This document shows, piece after piece, positions 17,341-26,381 of a DNA stretch of 64,000 bases. The notes under the pieces were generated by a model. The model was not told the origin of the DNA and ran no database searches. It saw nothing but the letters and a program-made list of their open reading frames with translations. Source of the stretch: Paenibacillaceae bacterium (GTDB lineage Bacteria; Bacillota; Bacilli; Paenibacillales; Paenibacillaceae). Location: NCBI GenBank assembly GCA_004134985.1, contig REGQ01000064.1:310001-374000 (forward strand). The letters run 5' to 3'. Each line of letters opens with the position of its first letter. The stretch's first letter is position 1. The position numbers were made by a program, and so were the translations under genes.

Positions 17341-18060
17341 CTAAAATAATAAACGCGCATCTCCGACTTTGGTAATGTAGCGCTGCGTTTCCCCAGGCAA
17401 CAGCGACAGTTTCGACATGACATCTTCATTCGTGCTGATGCCAAGCCGGTCAATGCGTCCAGGCCCGGCGTTGTAAGCAGCCAAAGCAGCCAGTTCATTG
17501 CCTTCATACTTCGTTAGCAAATAAGCAAGATATCTTGTCCCGCCATCAATATTCTGCGCAGGATCAAAAGAGTTCGTAACGCCAAGCCCCTGAGCTGTTC
17601 CATCCATTAATTGCATCAGGCCTTTGGCTCCTGAAGAAGACACGACATCATTGCGGAAAGAAGACTCCGTCTGAATAACCGCTTTAATCAAGGTCGGGTC
17701 AACCCCGTACTTCGCCGAGGCAGCTTGAATCAGTTGCTCATATTCCGCTGGAGCAGCTTTTGTAGCCTTTATATTGCTATCGGTAGCCGAAGCAGCCGAC
17801 AAGGATGCAATTTGCTGTTCAAAAACTTTCCAGGAGGATCCGGTATCAGTCGTATTCATTGCGGCAGATGCCAGTTCAAATTCCGGTTGCCGCGAATTAT
17901 TATTTTCAATATACTGCTGCAGCATCGTGCTGAACAGTTCGCCGCTAATTGCCGATTGATCGGATGTCTTGAACCGGTTCACGCCTCCAGACATATCAAG
18001 ATCGACAGATGACCACTGAAGTTGAAGCATGGTTTTCATAATGCGCGGATCGATGCTCAC
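17341..18060 (-). CDS. Lytic transglycosylase (SLT domain)
   Basis: Peptidoglycan-cleaving enzyme. The C-terminal Slt/goose-lysozyme-like domain (about residues 110-239) shows the catalytic Glu in [30 protein letters not shown], then [32 protein letters not shown]. The N-terminal half is polar, with no clear signal peptide, as in several Bacilli homologues, so the export route is unclear. The GTG start at 18058-18060 has GAGGGGG upstream. 239 aa. Single gene. Confidence 0.9.
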   Translation of the reverse strand: MSIDPRIMKTMLQLQWSSVDLDMSGGVNRFKTSDQSAISGELFSTMLQQYIENNNSRQPEFELASAAMNTTDTGSSWKVFEQQIASLSAASATDSNIKATKAAPAEYEQLIQAASAKYGVDPTLIKAVIQTESSFRNDVVSSSGAKGLMQLMDGTAQGLGVTNSFDPAQNIDGGTRYLAYLLTKYEGNELAALAAYNAGPGRIDRLGISTNEDVMSKLSLLPGETQRYITKVGDARLLF

Positions 18061-18195
18061 GATTTACCCCCTCAAACTGCAAATCCATCTCATAGTATTG
18101 CATTTGTAATTGTACACGCTTTTGCAAAAGACCGCCAGTCCCAATTGTCAGTTTCTTGTCTTTTTTTGCATTTTGCGAACACGCCATAACTGCTT

Positions 18196-18240
18196 TAAAA
18201 ACCCAAAGACCCACCAACAATGGCGGGTCTTTGGGTTTTT
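18196..18240. terminator. Strong bidirectional terminator
   Basis: AAAACCCAAAGACCC pairs with GGGTCTTTGGGTTTT around a short loop, with T-runs on both strands. It overlaps the stop of the gene at 18239. Confidence 0.85.
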
Positions 18241-18652
18241 ACATTTGGGAGTAGTACAGAGGGATAAGCACCAGAAAACACACGGCGGCGACAACACCAA
18301 GCGACATTGCCCACGCGCCTAATATACGGCTTCCCTGCCGATAAGCAATAAAACCGATAGCTGCAGCAGTAAGTCCAAGCAAAATCGGCCATACAAACCA
18401 GGAAGCAATGGAAAATAGCAACGCTATAATTCCAGTGGATCGCCCTTCAGCGATCGTTTTTGCAGTCGAACCGGTGCTTTCCGGCTCTGCTTCAACAGTC
18501 AGACCAGAATCCGCTCCCCTTGCCAGTGGCATAGGTACTGCCAGCTCCCCCGACATTTCCGCTTCATCCGGACGCATCCCGGTTTCCACTTTCCAGGCTT
18601 GCGCAATTGGCTTGACGTTATGCTTGTCTTGCTCCTTGCTCTCCGAGCTCAT
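18239..18652 (-). CDS. Small membrane protein (DUF4190-like), unknown function
   Basis: 137 aa. The N-terminal 75 residues are polar and cytoplasmic in character (KPIAQAWKVETGMRPDEAEM). Two to three helices follow (STGIIALLFSIASWFVWPILLGLTAAAIGFIAYRQGSRILGAWAMSLGVVAAVCFLVLIPLYYSQM). This helix-YRQGSR-helix layout is typical of DUF4190 proteins. The ATG at 18650-18652 with AAGGGG upstream is chosen. A GTG at 18659-18661 overlaps the preceding stop but has no room for a ribosome binding site. Confidence 0.65.
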   Translation of the reverse strand: MSSESKEQDKHNVKPIAQAWKVETGMRPDEAEMSGELAVPMPLARGADSGLTVEAEPESTGSTAKTIAEGRSTGIIALLFSIASWFVWPILLGLTAAAIGFIAYRQGSRILGAWAMSLGVVAAVCFLVLIPLYYSQM

Positions 18653-18657
18653 CTGTA

Positions 18658-18870
18658 TCACCCCTTCGGTTTGAAGGTGTGGCAGCAGGTTACGGAAGAA
18701 TCCTCCGCCGAATCACGGTGGTTTTCCCCAAACAGCTCTGAAGCAAATTCAGAATCATAAGGAATGTTGGCATGTTTGTCCACATCAATGCTGATTTGAT
18801 CTGCATTGCACTTATTGCCCTGCTCCCAAAAAGAGCAGTTGGCAACACTGCACTTCACGCCTTGCGGCAT
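18658..18870 (-). CDS. DUF1540 domain protein
   Basis: A 70-aa cysteine-rich protein with MPQGVKCSVANCSFWEQGNKCNADQISID and a second part ending in SSVTCCHTFKPKG. The spaced cysteines probably bind a metal. DUF1540 proteins are common in spore formers; the role is unknown. The ATG at 18868-18870 follows GGGGGTG. It ends 5 bp before the next gene, so the two are likely cotranscribed. Confidence 0.85.
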   Translation of the reverse strand: MPQGVKCSVANCSFWEQGNKCNADQISIDVDKHANIPYDSEFASELFGENHRDSAEDSSVTCCHTFKPKG

Positions 18871-18921
18871 ACAATCACCCCCGTTAACAAGATGCCCGTT
18901 AACCAAGGTCGATATTCTGCC

Positions 18922-19422
18922 TTATTTTTGTTGCTGCATCCGACGATGCGTCATATAGTCGCTTTCATAATAGGACAGGTCATCCCGCAGTTCTTCGAAA
19001 ATTTTGGATAAGTTCAACACAATATCCCGCGCGGGACGAATGGGTTTGAATAGAAAGCGAATGGCATCTTGTCCAGTATAAGCATAACGGCCATCCTCGG
19101 AATAACCTTCATTTTTAGGATAGAAATAAGCATTGACACAATGATGGTATACCTCATACAGTGAACGCTCGGCTGATTCCGTATCAAAATTGGGACGGCG
19201 CAGCAGAACCCCCAGTTTCTCATAGGAAACTTCAGAAAATACAAGCAGATGGCGCAAATCAGACAGCAAGCCAACGTAAAATGGCTCCGCTTTCTCACCC
19301 TCTTGTTCTACAGTCAGTTGTGGAATTGCATATTCATTCAAAAAAGCTTCCAATTGGCCGATCGCCAACTTCAATTTTTCTCTTGTCGCTTCAGATAAAG
19401 GTTTCACATTTACAGGCGGCAT
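18922..19422 (-). CDS. DUF3907 family protein (YpuI-like)
   Basis: A 166-aa soluble protein matching the YpuI family of Bacilli: LSDLRHLLVFSEVSYEKLGVLLRRPNF, ERSLYEVYHHCVNAYFYPKNEGYSEDGRYAYTGQDAIRF, then a helical C-terminus ending DLSYYESDYMTHRRMQQQ. Function unknown. The ATG at 19420-19422 with AAAGGGG upstream is preferred over a start 13 codons earlier. Confidence 0.75.
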   Translation of the reverse strand: MPPVNVKPLSEATREKLKLAIGQLEAFLNEYAIPQLTVEQEGEKAEPFYVGLLSDLRHLLVFSEVSYEKLGVLLRRPNFDTESAERSLYEVYHHCVNAYFYPKNEGYSEDGRYAYTGQDAIRFLFKPIRPARDIVLNLSKIFEELRDDLSYYESDYMTHRRMQQQK

Positions 19423-19594
19423 TATTGTATCCCCTTTCTTCGCTAACACTTCAATCTTCAAACTTCACCAACAACATGGTACCACAAATTACATCGGAAA
19501 GGTACTGCAGATTGACTGCAATAAACGTATATTTTATTACTTTGTTCCTTACCCTATACCTAATTCCTAAATGCTTATTTGGAGGTTATGCATA

Positions 19595-21538
19595 ATGCGT
19601 CACCGCAGAAGTATCGGCTGGATCGCAGCAATCGCCGTTATGGCATTTCTCATTACCGCAGTCCCCTTCTTCGCCACGCAGTATTTTGGCAGGGCGGGTT
19701 CACCCTTACAAGAAGCGGCGCCGGCGCCTCATGAAGAGCATCGTCTTAAGACAGCTGCCCTGCGCCAGGATATGGATGCAACGGCTGCCCTGTGCTATCG
19801 CGAATGTTCAGCCAAATTCGGAAAAATATTATCCCGAACTGCACCGTCAGCGGAGCGCAAAGAACATATCCAGGCTTTGTTGGACGAACATCATCACATG
19901 GAGTTCATTCGCTGGATCCATCAAGATGGATCTAATAATCGCCAAGATTTCGGGAAATTACGGGATAGCACAGCCGTGCAGCGCCAGCTTGAACAAGCGG
20001 AGTCGGCCACTGCGAAAGGTCAAATTTACCATTCCGGCACATTGAAGGATGATCAAGGATATTACATGGTGCTGGGAATACCGGGGAACAAGGACAATAC
20101 GGCAGGTGAAAGTCTGATCGGGGTTGTCAGGCAGCATATTGTTAACGAGGTTGAGCGTCATCAGCGGCGCAACTTGCGACTCGTCCCTTATCCTTCGGAG
20201 GGGAGATACCGCACGAAATCGGTGGCGCCTGGCACAACGGAAGAAAATCCGGTTAATAGCGGAGAAGAAAACGGTGACGCCAGCCACTATTATGAGAAAG
20301 AAGCTGTTGTCAAATTCGCTGTAAATCCGGATGAAATGCAGCTTGCGCGAATTAGACAGGAAATTGATGCAAAAGAAGTCAGACGGCTGGGTTATACATT
20401 TGTCTTTCGCTCACACTCCTTAAGCACGGAGCAATTGATCCATTATTTTAATGAGAAGTGGCAGCCTGAATATGTCGAGCCTCACTACTTGTATGTAACG
20501 AATAATAAAATGTTTTCCTTGAATAAGATGAAACAGAAAAGTTGGTTCGGCGAATGGACAAGCAATAACACGAGCAGCAATGAGCAAACCTCAGACCTTA
20601 AGCCGATTATTCCCAACGACGCGCTGTATAGCGACTATCAGTGGAATTTAAGCTCCATTGAGACGGAGCGTGGCTGGAATGTTTCCAAAGGTAGCGGCGA
20701 TGTAATTGTCGCTGTATTGGATACTGGCGTTCAATTGGATCACCCTGATCTGCAAGGAAAAACGGTGGAAGGTATCAATATTGTCAACAAGACAGCTCCG
20801 CCTGATGATGATGTAGGCCATGGCACACATGTCGCCGGCATTATCTCGGCTACTGTCAATAATGGCGAAGGCGTAGCCGGTCTTTCCTGGTTCAACAACA
20901 TCATGCCTGTCAAGGTGCTTGATGACAGCGGCGCCGGAACAACCTATTCTGTTGCAGAAGGGATTATATGGGCTACGGACAATGGAGCCAAAGTCATCAA
21001 CCTCAGTCTGGGGAATTATGCTTCCGCCCAATTTTTGCATGATGCGATCCGGTATGCTTATGATAATGATGTTGTCATTGTAGCTGCCAGTGGAAATGAC
21101 AACACGGAGCGCCCCGGATATCCTGCCGCTTATCCTGAAGTATTTGCTGTTGCGGCTACCGACGCCAATGGAAGAAGAGCGTCTTTCTCCAATTACGGCG
21201 ATTATATTGACGTTGCGGCTCCGGGGGCAAGCATCGCCAGCACTTATCCTGGCGGACAATATGCGGCGCTATCGGGAACATCCATGGCCAGCCCCCATGT
21301 CTCAGCATTAGCTGCGCTGCTGCGATCAGCAAATCCGGCACTTACCAATACCGAAGTAATGGATATTATGCGCAGCACAGCGATGGACCTGGGCACCCGC
21401 GGCAAAGATATTTATTATGGATACGGTCAAATCGATGTCGTCCGGGCGCTCGAAGCTGCTGCTGAGCCTTCTGCCCCGCTGCATCAAACCCAGGCAAGCT
21501 GGCAGCCGCTCGCGTGGTTGAAAAGACTGTTCAGGTAG
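19595..21538 (+). CDS. Membrane-anchored S8 (subtilisin-like) serine protease with extra N-terminal domain
   Basis: A 647-aa exported protease. Residues about 1-30 hold a single membrane helix (WIAAIAVMAFLITAVPFFATQYF). Residues about 45-195 form an extra domain (MEFIRWIHQDGSNNRQDFGKL, GYYMVLGIPG, LIGVVRQHIVNEVERH) that resembles an extracellular PDC/Cache-type sensor; this likeness is by eye. Next comes a propeptide-like segment (AVVKFAVNPDEMQLARIRQEI). The catalytic domain has Asp near 376 (AVLDTGVQLDHPD), His near 409 (GHGTHVAGI) and Ser near 563 (GTSMASPHV). The ATG at 19595 follows GGAGGT; eight upstream codons are excluded. Substrate unknown. No protease partner gene is adjacent; rnpB follows. 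Confidence 0.9.
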   Translation: MRHRRSIGWIAAIAVMAFLITAVPFFATQYFGRAGSPLQEAAPAPHEEHRLKTAALRQDMDATAALCYRECSAKFGKILSRTAPSAERKEHIQALLDEHHHMEFIRWIHQDGSNNRQDFGKLRDSTAVQRQLEQAESATAKGQIYHSGTLKDDQGYYMVLGIPGNKDNTAGESLIGVVRQHIVNEVERHQRRNLRLVPYPSEGRYRTKSVAPGTTEENPVNSGEENGDASHYYEKEAVVKFAVNPDEMQLARIRQEIDAKEVRRLGYTFVFRSHSLSTEQLIHYFNEKWQPEYVEPHYLYVTNNKMFSLNKMKQKSWFGEWTSNNTSSNEQTSDLKPIIPNDALYSDYQWNLSSIETERGWNVSKGSGDVIVAVLDTGVQLDHPDLQGKTVEGINIVNKTAPPDDDVGHGTHVAGIISATVNNGEGVAGLSWFNNIMPVKVLDDSGAGTTYSVAEGIIWATDNGAKVINLSLGNYASAQFLHDAIRYAYDNDVVIVAASGNDNTERPGYPAAYPEVFAVAATDANGRRASFSNYGDYIDVAAPGASIASTYPGGQYAALSGTSMASPHVSALAALLRSANPALTNTEVMDIMRSTAMDLGTRGKDIYYGYGQIDVVRALEAAAEPSAPLHQTQASWQPLAWLKRLFR

Positions 21539-21598
21539 ACATCAGGTTAATCTATACTGCATGTCCAAAATATTTTACAGCAAAAATGCACTGCCGGG

Positions 21599-21627
21599 TT
21601 GAGGTTTTTCAAAATTCTTAGTATACT
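21599..21627 (+). promoter_or_regulatory. Sigma-A promoter of rnpB
   Basis: TTGAGG (21599-21604), a 17-bp spacer, TATACT (21622-21627). The predicted start, about 21635, fits the 5' end of the RNA. Confidence 0.7.
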
Positions 21628-21634
21628 GTAGAGC

Positions 21635-22053
21635 AGAACGGAAAGCTTGACAGACAATCGCTGGCAGCTTCAGGCTGCGAGAGGAAAGTCCGGGCTCCAT
21701 AGGGCAGGATGCTGGATAACGTCCAGTCGGCGTGAGCCGAAGGATAGTGCCACAGAAACGGACCGCCGATGGCTTGCTCTCATAAGGAGCAAGATCAGGC
21801 AAGGGTGGAACCGTGGTGTAAGAGACCACGAGCGGCGTTGGTGACAACGCGGCTGGTAAACCCCATCTGGAGCAAGACCGAGAGGATGCAGAAGGCTTCG
21901 AGCCTTCACCCTGGCACCGGGGCGCATCCGGGTTGGTCGCTTGAACCTGTTAGCAATGACAGGTCTAGATAGATGATTGTCGCTTTATGGTGGGAGGGTC
22001 GTTCCCGTTATGACCACCGGAAGTACAGAACCCGGCTTACGGCAAGCTTTCCG
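21635..22053 (+). ncRNA. rnpB: RNase P RNA, class A-like
   Basis: Catalytic RNA of ribonuclease P, which trims tRNA 5' ends. Seen: the P1 helix GGAAAGCTTG/CAAGCTTTCC at the two ends; the conserved GAGGAAAGTCCGGGCTCC followed by ATAGGGCAGGATGC; CCACAGAAA; GATCAGGCAAGGGTGGAA; GGTAAACCCC; TAGATAGATGATTG; and ACAGAACCCGGCTTA. The segments GGGCTCCATAGGGCAGG and ACCGCCGATGGC closely follow the E. coli class A plan rather than the B. subtilis class B plan. Length is about 419 nt. The ends are estimated from P1 and the promoter. Confidence 0.95.
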
Positions 22054-22157
22054 TCGCGATTTTTTCATTTTAAATAAATTAGGGGTTTCGGCTCGATTGT
22101 ATGAACCGCTGCATTTACATTGCAGGCTCATACTAATCGGCTGAAACCCCTTTTTGG
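22054..22157 (+). terminator. rnpB 3' T-run and long hairpin terminator
   Basis: A T-run follows the P1 helix at 22060-22065. At 22081-22155 a very long hairpin follows: AGGGGTTTC pairs with GAAACCCCT, with further pairing inside (GTATGA/TCATAC, GCTGCA/TGCAG). It is followed by TTTTTGG on the plus strand and also has an A-run side, so it can stop both rnpB and the convergent gene. Confidence 0.7.
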
Positions 22158-22305
22158 ATTGAAATTATGCTGCAACGAAAGCGTATGTTCGGCCGCGCAT
22201 CCCGCAGCCCAGCGAAGCTGCATCAGTAGGATGCGCGGTGTTGCTATGCCTCGCGGGAGGTGATGCACATCGCCGATGCCCTGGTGCCGTACTGTGTCGC
22301 CACGG

Positions 22306-23421
22306 CTACACGAACAAAAACGGCTCTGTCGGCACTTCCGAAGCGATAACCACCGTTGTATATTTACGGTCTGACAGCTCACGGCTGAGCCACTGTGCCA
22401 CTTGCGGCTTCATAATTTTTTCAATATTATGTCCAGGGTCAATAATAGCCAGACCAGCAGCAAGCGCATCGTGGGCAGTATGATAGTCGATGTCCCCAGT
22501 CACCAAGACGTCAGCACCGGCAAACAAGGCATGCCGCACATACTTGGCCCCCGCCCCGCCGAGCACCGCCACTTTGCGGACGTTGCGGTTCAGGTCGCCT
22601 ATGACACGCAGCTGCGGGACGTCAAACACCTGCTTGACCTGATTGGCCAATTCATGCAGCGTCTTCGTGCTCGGCAGGCTGCCGACCCGTCCCAGTCCGA
22701 AGGAGCGTCCTTTTAATTCAAGCGGGTACAAGTCATAAGCAACCTCTTCATATGGATGCGCCTTAATTATAGCTTGCACCACCTTGCGATGAATGCTATG
22801 CGGAACGATCGTCTCAATCCGAATTTCCCGTACTCGTTCCAGTTGGCCGCTTGTGCCGATAAACGGCTTAGCATCATCACCAGGCTGGAACGTTCCGGTT
22901 CCTTCTACATTGAAGCTGCAGCATTTGTATTGTCCGATGCCGCCTGCCCCCGCGCGCCAAATCGCTTCAAGCAGCCTGTCATGATGATCCTCGGGTACAA
23001 AGACAACCAGCTTGTACAACTTGTCAGAATAAATTTCCTCCAGATGTTTGCGGCCCTGCAGTTCAAGCGAGTCCGCAAGCCAGTCATTAATGCCCCCCTC
23101 CGCCACATCCAGATTCGTATGTGCGATATAGACGGCAATGTCATGCTTGATCAGCTTTTCATACAGCTTTCCCGCTGGTGTCGTCGTATCAAGCTTGGCA
23201 AGCGGACGATAAATAATGGCATGATGCGCAATTATCAAATTGGCCCCTTGTGAAATCGCTTCATCCACAACCTCATCGGTGACATCAAGCGCCACGAGCA
23301 CTTTCGTAATTTCTTTTTGTAAAGTGCCAAGCTGCAGCCCGATTTTGTCTCCTTCTACCGCGTACTGCTTGGGCGCTAATTGCTCGATTAACTGGATGAC
23401 GGTTTGTCCCTGTGCGAACAT
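22306..23421 (-). CDS. Nif3-like dinuclear metal-centre protein (YqfO type)
   Basis: A 371-aa member of the Nif3/GTP cyclohydrolase I type 2 family; the cellular reaction is unsettled. Seen: the metal-binding histidines in ANLIIAHHAIIYRPLAKLDT, AVYIAHTNLDVAEGGINDW, and the C-terminal TGDIDYHTAHDALAAGLAIIDPGHNIEK. A central inserted PII-like domain (about residues 130-230, KLVVFVPEDHHDRLLEAIWRAGAGGIGQY) is typical of the long Firmicute form. The ATG at 23419-23421 with AAGGAGGT is chosen, although the frame stays open 31 codons more. It overlaps trmK by 34 bp, so translation is probably coupled. Confidence 0.9.
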   Translation of the reverse strand: MFAQGQTVIQLIEQLAPKQYAVEGDKIGLQLGTLQKEITKVLVALDVTDEVVDEAISQGANLIIAHHAIIYRPLAKLDTTTPAGKLYEKLIKHDIAVYIAHTNLDVAEGGINDWLADSLELQGRKHLEEIYSDKLYKLVVFVPEDHHDRLLEAIWRAGAGGIGQYKCCSFNVEGTGTFQPGDDAKPFIGTSGQLERVREIRIETIVPHSIHRKVVQAIIKAHPYEEVAYDLYPLELKGRSFGLGRVGSLPSTKTLHELANQVKQVFDVPQLRVIGDLNRNVRKVAVLGGAGAKYVRHALFAGADVLVTGDIDYHTAHDALAAGLAIIDPGHNIEKIMKPQVAQWLSRELSDRKYTTVVIASEVPTEPFLFV

Positions 23422-24287
23422 GCCAGTACCTCCTTGATTTTGTTCATTTCCTGCCGCAGCGTCGATTCCTTCTCCCGCGATTCCTGCTGTCCCGACTGTG
23501 CGAGCTGTTGGCAAATATGTTCAAGTTTATCCAGCTCCAACTGCCATTTTTTGCGCCAGACCTCATTAGGGTTTCGAATAAGCAGCGGCCCCAGCGAATA
23601 GAGCAACTCTTGTGTTACTTGGATACCGCATTCGTCAAAAATTAATCCTGTATCATACAAGGATCGATTTCCATTCTGTGCAGTGTCAGGATCGCCATCC
23701 CGCATTCCGTTGTGAGCGTCTGCAGTTTTATTATCAGCGTCTGTCCCATTGTCAACACCTGTACTTCCGCTGTCATTCATTCCAGCCTCGCTTACGCCAA
23801 CTTCGCGAACCGCTTGAATGATTTCATAAATTTTACCATCCTCTTCAAGGATCGTCTCTGCCTTGAGGAGCCAATTATGTGCAACCAGCCAGCGCCTGAC
23901 AGCAAACTCTCCGACATTTGGCTGCAGGATCAGCTTATAGACATTGGCAAGCTTCCCTTTGACTCGGCCCGCTTCCAAAATTTCCGAAATCAGCACGCCG
24001 CCCATTCCGGCAATTATGACCGTATCGGTCTCATCGGCTGCTTCAATGACATCCAGCCCGTTGCCTCGCCGTACAGCTACGGTCGCCTGCAGGCCCGCTG
24101 CCTGCACCTGTTTGAGCGCGGCTGTATAAGGGCCGGGATTAAGCTCCCCGGCGACAGCGCTCCTGCAGCGGCCTGTCTGACGCAAATAAACAGGCAGCAG
24201 CGCATGATCTGAACCAATATCCGCTACACGAGCCCCTTCCGTAACAAATTCCGCCACACACTGTAGTCTTTTAGAAAGTTTCACCAT
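23388..24287 (-). CDS. trmK: tRNA (adenine-22-N1)-methyltransferase TrmK
   Basis: Methylates A22 of tRNA. Seen: the SAM site GARVADIGSDHALLPVYL, GELNPGPYTAALKQV, and the family motif TVIIAGMGGVLISEIL, then LILQPNVGEFAVRRWLVAHNW. 299 aa against about 235 in B. subtilis. The extra length is mainly an Asp/Asn/Gly/Thr-rich insert of about 45 residues (around 176-219, with stretches such as GVDNGTDADNKTADAHNG) between the catalytic domain and the C-terminal helical part. The ATG directly follows the stop of the upstream gene (TAAATG). Confidence 0.92.
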   Translation of the reverse strand: MVKLSKRLQCVAEFVTEGARVADIGSDHALLPVYLRQTGRCRSAVAGELNPGPYTAALKQVQAAGLQATVAVRRGNGLDVIEAADETDTVIIAGMGGVLISEILEAGRVKGKLANVYKLILQPNVGEFAVRRWLVAHNWLLKAETILEEDGKIYEIIQAVREVGVSEAGMNDSGSTGVDNGTDADNKTADAHNGMRDGDPDTAQNGNRSLYDTGLIFDECGIQVTQELLYSLGPLLIRNPNEVWRKKWQLELDKLEHICQQLAQSGQQESREKESTLRQEMNKIKEVLACSHRDKPSSS

Positions 24288-25109
24288 TTATACGACCCAC
24301 GCAATCCATCGTTTTCTTAAAGTAAACAACAGAAGTCCTCCCGTTGCAATTTTTAATATCAGCTGCAACTGCAGCCATGCAGGTTCCTCGATCAGAACCG
24401 CATTATAAATCTCAGGCATAAACCACAGAACCAATGCAGCGGCAAGCAATACCGCAGAGGCTGGCTTTGACCATCTCTGCACAAACCAGGTGCACCATGC
24501 AAACACAAAGGAGAGCGGCACCCAATATAACTGGACTTCATACCATTGTGGATGCTCGGCTGTTCTTGACAATAAAATAGCGTATACCATCATCGCTGCC
24601 GCCCATCCCCCGAAATGAAGCAAAGGAATCCGGTCAGCAATTCCGTATGTAATCCAGAACAATGCGCAGAAGCTCAGAAAAGCTGCACCCCATTGCTGCA
24701 GATCATGCAATTGAAGCAAATAAATGCCGCCGCTGAGCATAAGCAACATGCCTGCGCCGATATAGACCAACCCGCCAGCCTCATGACTTCGCCGCAATCG
24801 ACGCCCTTTAATCAGCAAGCCTAATGTTGCGATCGCCACGATCCCTATTTGCAATGCGTAATGGAAAAAGTTAAAATAAAGGACAATAAAGCAAATCAGG
24901 GAAACAAATCCAGCAGCGAGCAGCCATTGTCTACCTTTCGCGTTACCGACAGCCAGTGCAGCCTTCCCAGCTACGCTGGAGGGCTGACGATCCGTTAATT
25001 CATCAAGATAGAGATTAAGCAAGAAATCACAATATTGATCAGGCAGCAGTTTGCTTCGCCGCCAATGTTCAATTTCCTTGACGATAATAGCCCGGCGCTC
25101 CGTTTCCAT
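24288..25109 (-). CDS. Polytopic membrane protein, unknown function (DUF2157-like)
   Basis: 273 aa. A polar N-terminus of about 60 residues (HWRRSKLLPDQYCDFLLNLYLDEL) precedes roughly eight hydrophobic helices running to the C-terminus. The layout resembles DUF2157 proteins; no catalytic motif is seen. It occupies the place of cccA/yqfN-side genes downstream of sigA in B. subtilis and is fused end to end with trmK (TAA then ATG). Confidence 0.65.
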   Translation of the reverse strand: METERRAIIVKEIEHWRRSKLLPDQYCDFLLNLYLDELTDRQPSSVAGKAALAVGNAKGRQWLLAAGFVSLICFIVLYFNFFHYALQIGIVAIATLGLLIKGRRLRRSHEAGGLVYIGAGMLLMLSGGIYLLQLHDLQQWGAAFLSFCALFWITYGIADRIPLLHFGGWAAAMMVYAILLSRTAEHPQWYEVQLYWVPLSFVFAWCTWFVQRWSKPASAVLLAAALVLWFMPEIYNAVLIEEPAWLQLQLILKIATGGLLLFTLRKRWIAWVV

Positions 25110-25177
25110 GGATATATTCCTTTCATCTCTAATCAGAACTATAGATTGCTTGAACTTTATCTTATTCCTTATATTTT

Positions 25178-25213
25178 GAAAAAAAGACCTTGCTGCTTGG
25201 AAGCAGAAAGGTC
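25178..25213 (-). terminator. Rho-independent terminator of sigA
   Basis: GACCTT-CTGCTT pairs with AAGCAG-AAGGTC around two bases. On the minus strand seven T follow. Confidence 0.85.
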
Positions 25214-25220
25214 CGGCAAC

Positions 25221-26345
25221 CTACTCCAGAAAATCTTTCAACCGCTTGCTGCGGCTTGGGTGACGAAGTTTACGAAGAGCTTTGGCTTCAATTTGACGAA
25301 TCCGCTCGCGGGTTACGCCAAACACTTTGCCTACCTCTTCAAGTGTACGTGTTCGGCCATCATCCAACCCGAAACGAAGCCTTAACACATTTTCCTCACG
25401 CTCAGTCAATGTATCGAGCACGTCCTCAAGCTGCTCCTTGAGCAGTTCATAGGCCGCGGCATCTGCAGGCGCAAGGGCCTCCTGATCTTCAATGAAGTCA
25501 CCCAGATGCGAATCGTCCTCTTCACCGATCGGTGTTTCAAGCGATACCGGTTCCTGAGCAATTTTCATAATTTCGCGTACTTTATCGGTGCTTAATTCCA
25601 TTTCTGCCGCGATTTCCTCTGGCGTAGGTTCACGCCCCAATTCCTGCAACAGTTGCCTCGATACACGAATTAATTTGTTGATTGTCTCCACCATATGAAC
25701 CGGAATACGGATCGTTCTCGCCTGATCGGCAATAGCGCGCGTAATTGCCTGTCTAATCCACCAAGTTGCATACGTACTGAATTTGAATCCTTTGGATTGG
25801 TCGAATTTTTCGACCGCTTTAATCAGACCCATGTTTCCTTCCTGAATTAAATCCAGGAACAGCATGCCCCGGCCGACATAACGCTTGGCAATACTGACAA
25901 CGAGACGAAGGTTTGCTTCGGCCAACCGGCCTCTTGCTTCCCCATCCCCCTGCTCAATCCGCTTGGCAAGTTCCACCTCATCATCGGCGGACAACAGCGG
26001 TACACGTCCGATTTCCTTCAAATACATACGCACCGGATCATTGATTTTAATACCTGGCGGCAATGCAAGATCATCATCAAAACTGAAATCATCGTGATCA
26101 CGCTCACGCTCTTCGTTTCCGCCCAGCGGCGAATCTTCGTTTTCATTGACGACCTCAATACCAATGTCATCCAATTGTTCGAAGAATTCATCGATTTGCT
26201 CAGGGTCCTGATCGAATGGAGAGAGTTTCTCTACAATTTCTTTATAAGTCAAAGAAGATCTCTTCTTGCCTTGCTCAATCAGCTGATCTTTGACCAGTTC
26301 CAGTTTTTGTTCTGTTTCTAGTTCAGTATGTTGATCGTTCGCCAT
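25221..26345 (-). CDS. sigA: RNA polymerase primary sigma factor SigA (RpoD)
   Basis: Housekeeping sigma factor. Seen: the acidic region 1.1 at the N-terminus; region 1.2/2.1 from [20 protein letters not shown]; region 2.3-2.4 [20 protein letters not shown] followed by [20 protein letters not shown]; region 3 [19 protein letters not shown]; and region 4 helix-turn-helix [20 protein letters not shown] ending [20 protein letters not shown]. 374 aa, normal. It follows dnaG by 36 bp in the classical macro-operon. Confidence 0.98.
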   Translation of the reverse strand: MANDQHTELETEQKLELVKDQLIEQGKKRSSLTYKEIVEKLSPFDQDPEQIDEFFEQLDDIGIEVVNENEDSPLGGNEERERDHDDFSFDDDLALPPGIKINDPVRMYLKEIGRVPLLSADDEVELAKRIEQGDGEARGRLAEANLRLVVSIAKRYVGRGMLFLDLIQEGNMGLIKAVEKFDQSKGFKFSTYATWWIRQAITRAIADQARTIRIPVHMVETINKLIRVSRQLLQELGREPTPEEIAAEMELSTDKVREIMKIAQEPVSLETPIGEEDDSHLGDFIEDQEALAPADAAAYELLKEQLEDVLDTLTEREENVLRLRFGLDDGRTRTLEEVGKVFGVTRERIRQIEAKALRKLRHPSRSKRLKDFLE

Positions 26346-26381
26346 CTTCCAACTCCCTCCTCCCTAGAAACATTCATGCAG

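Noticed and set aside
21769-21972. Frames within rnpB
   Set aside because: The region is a clear RNase P RNA; the frames are chance.
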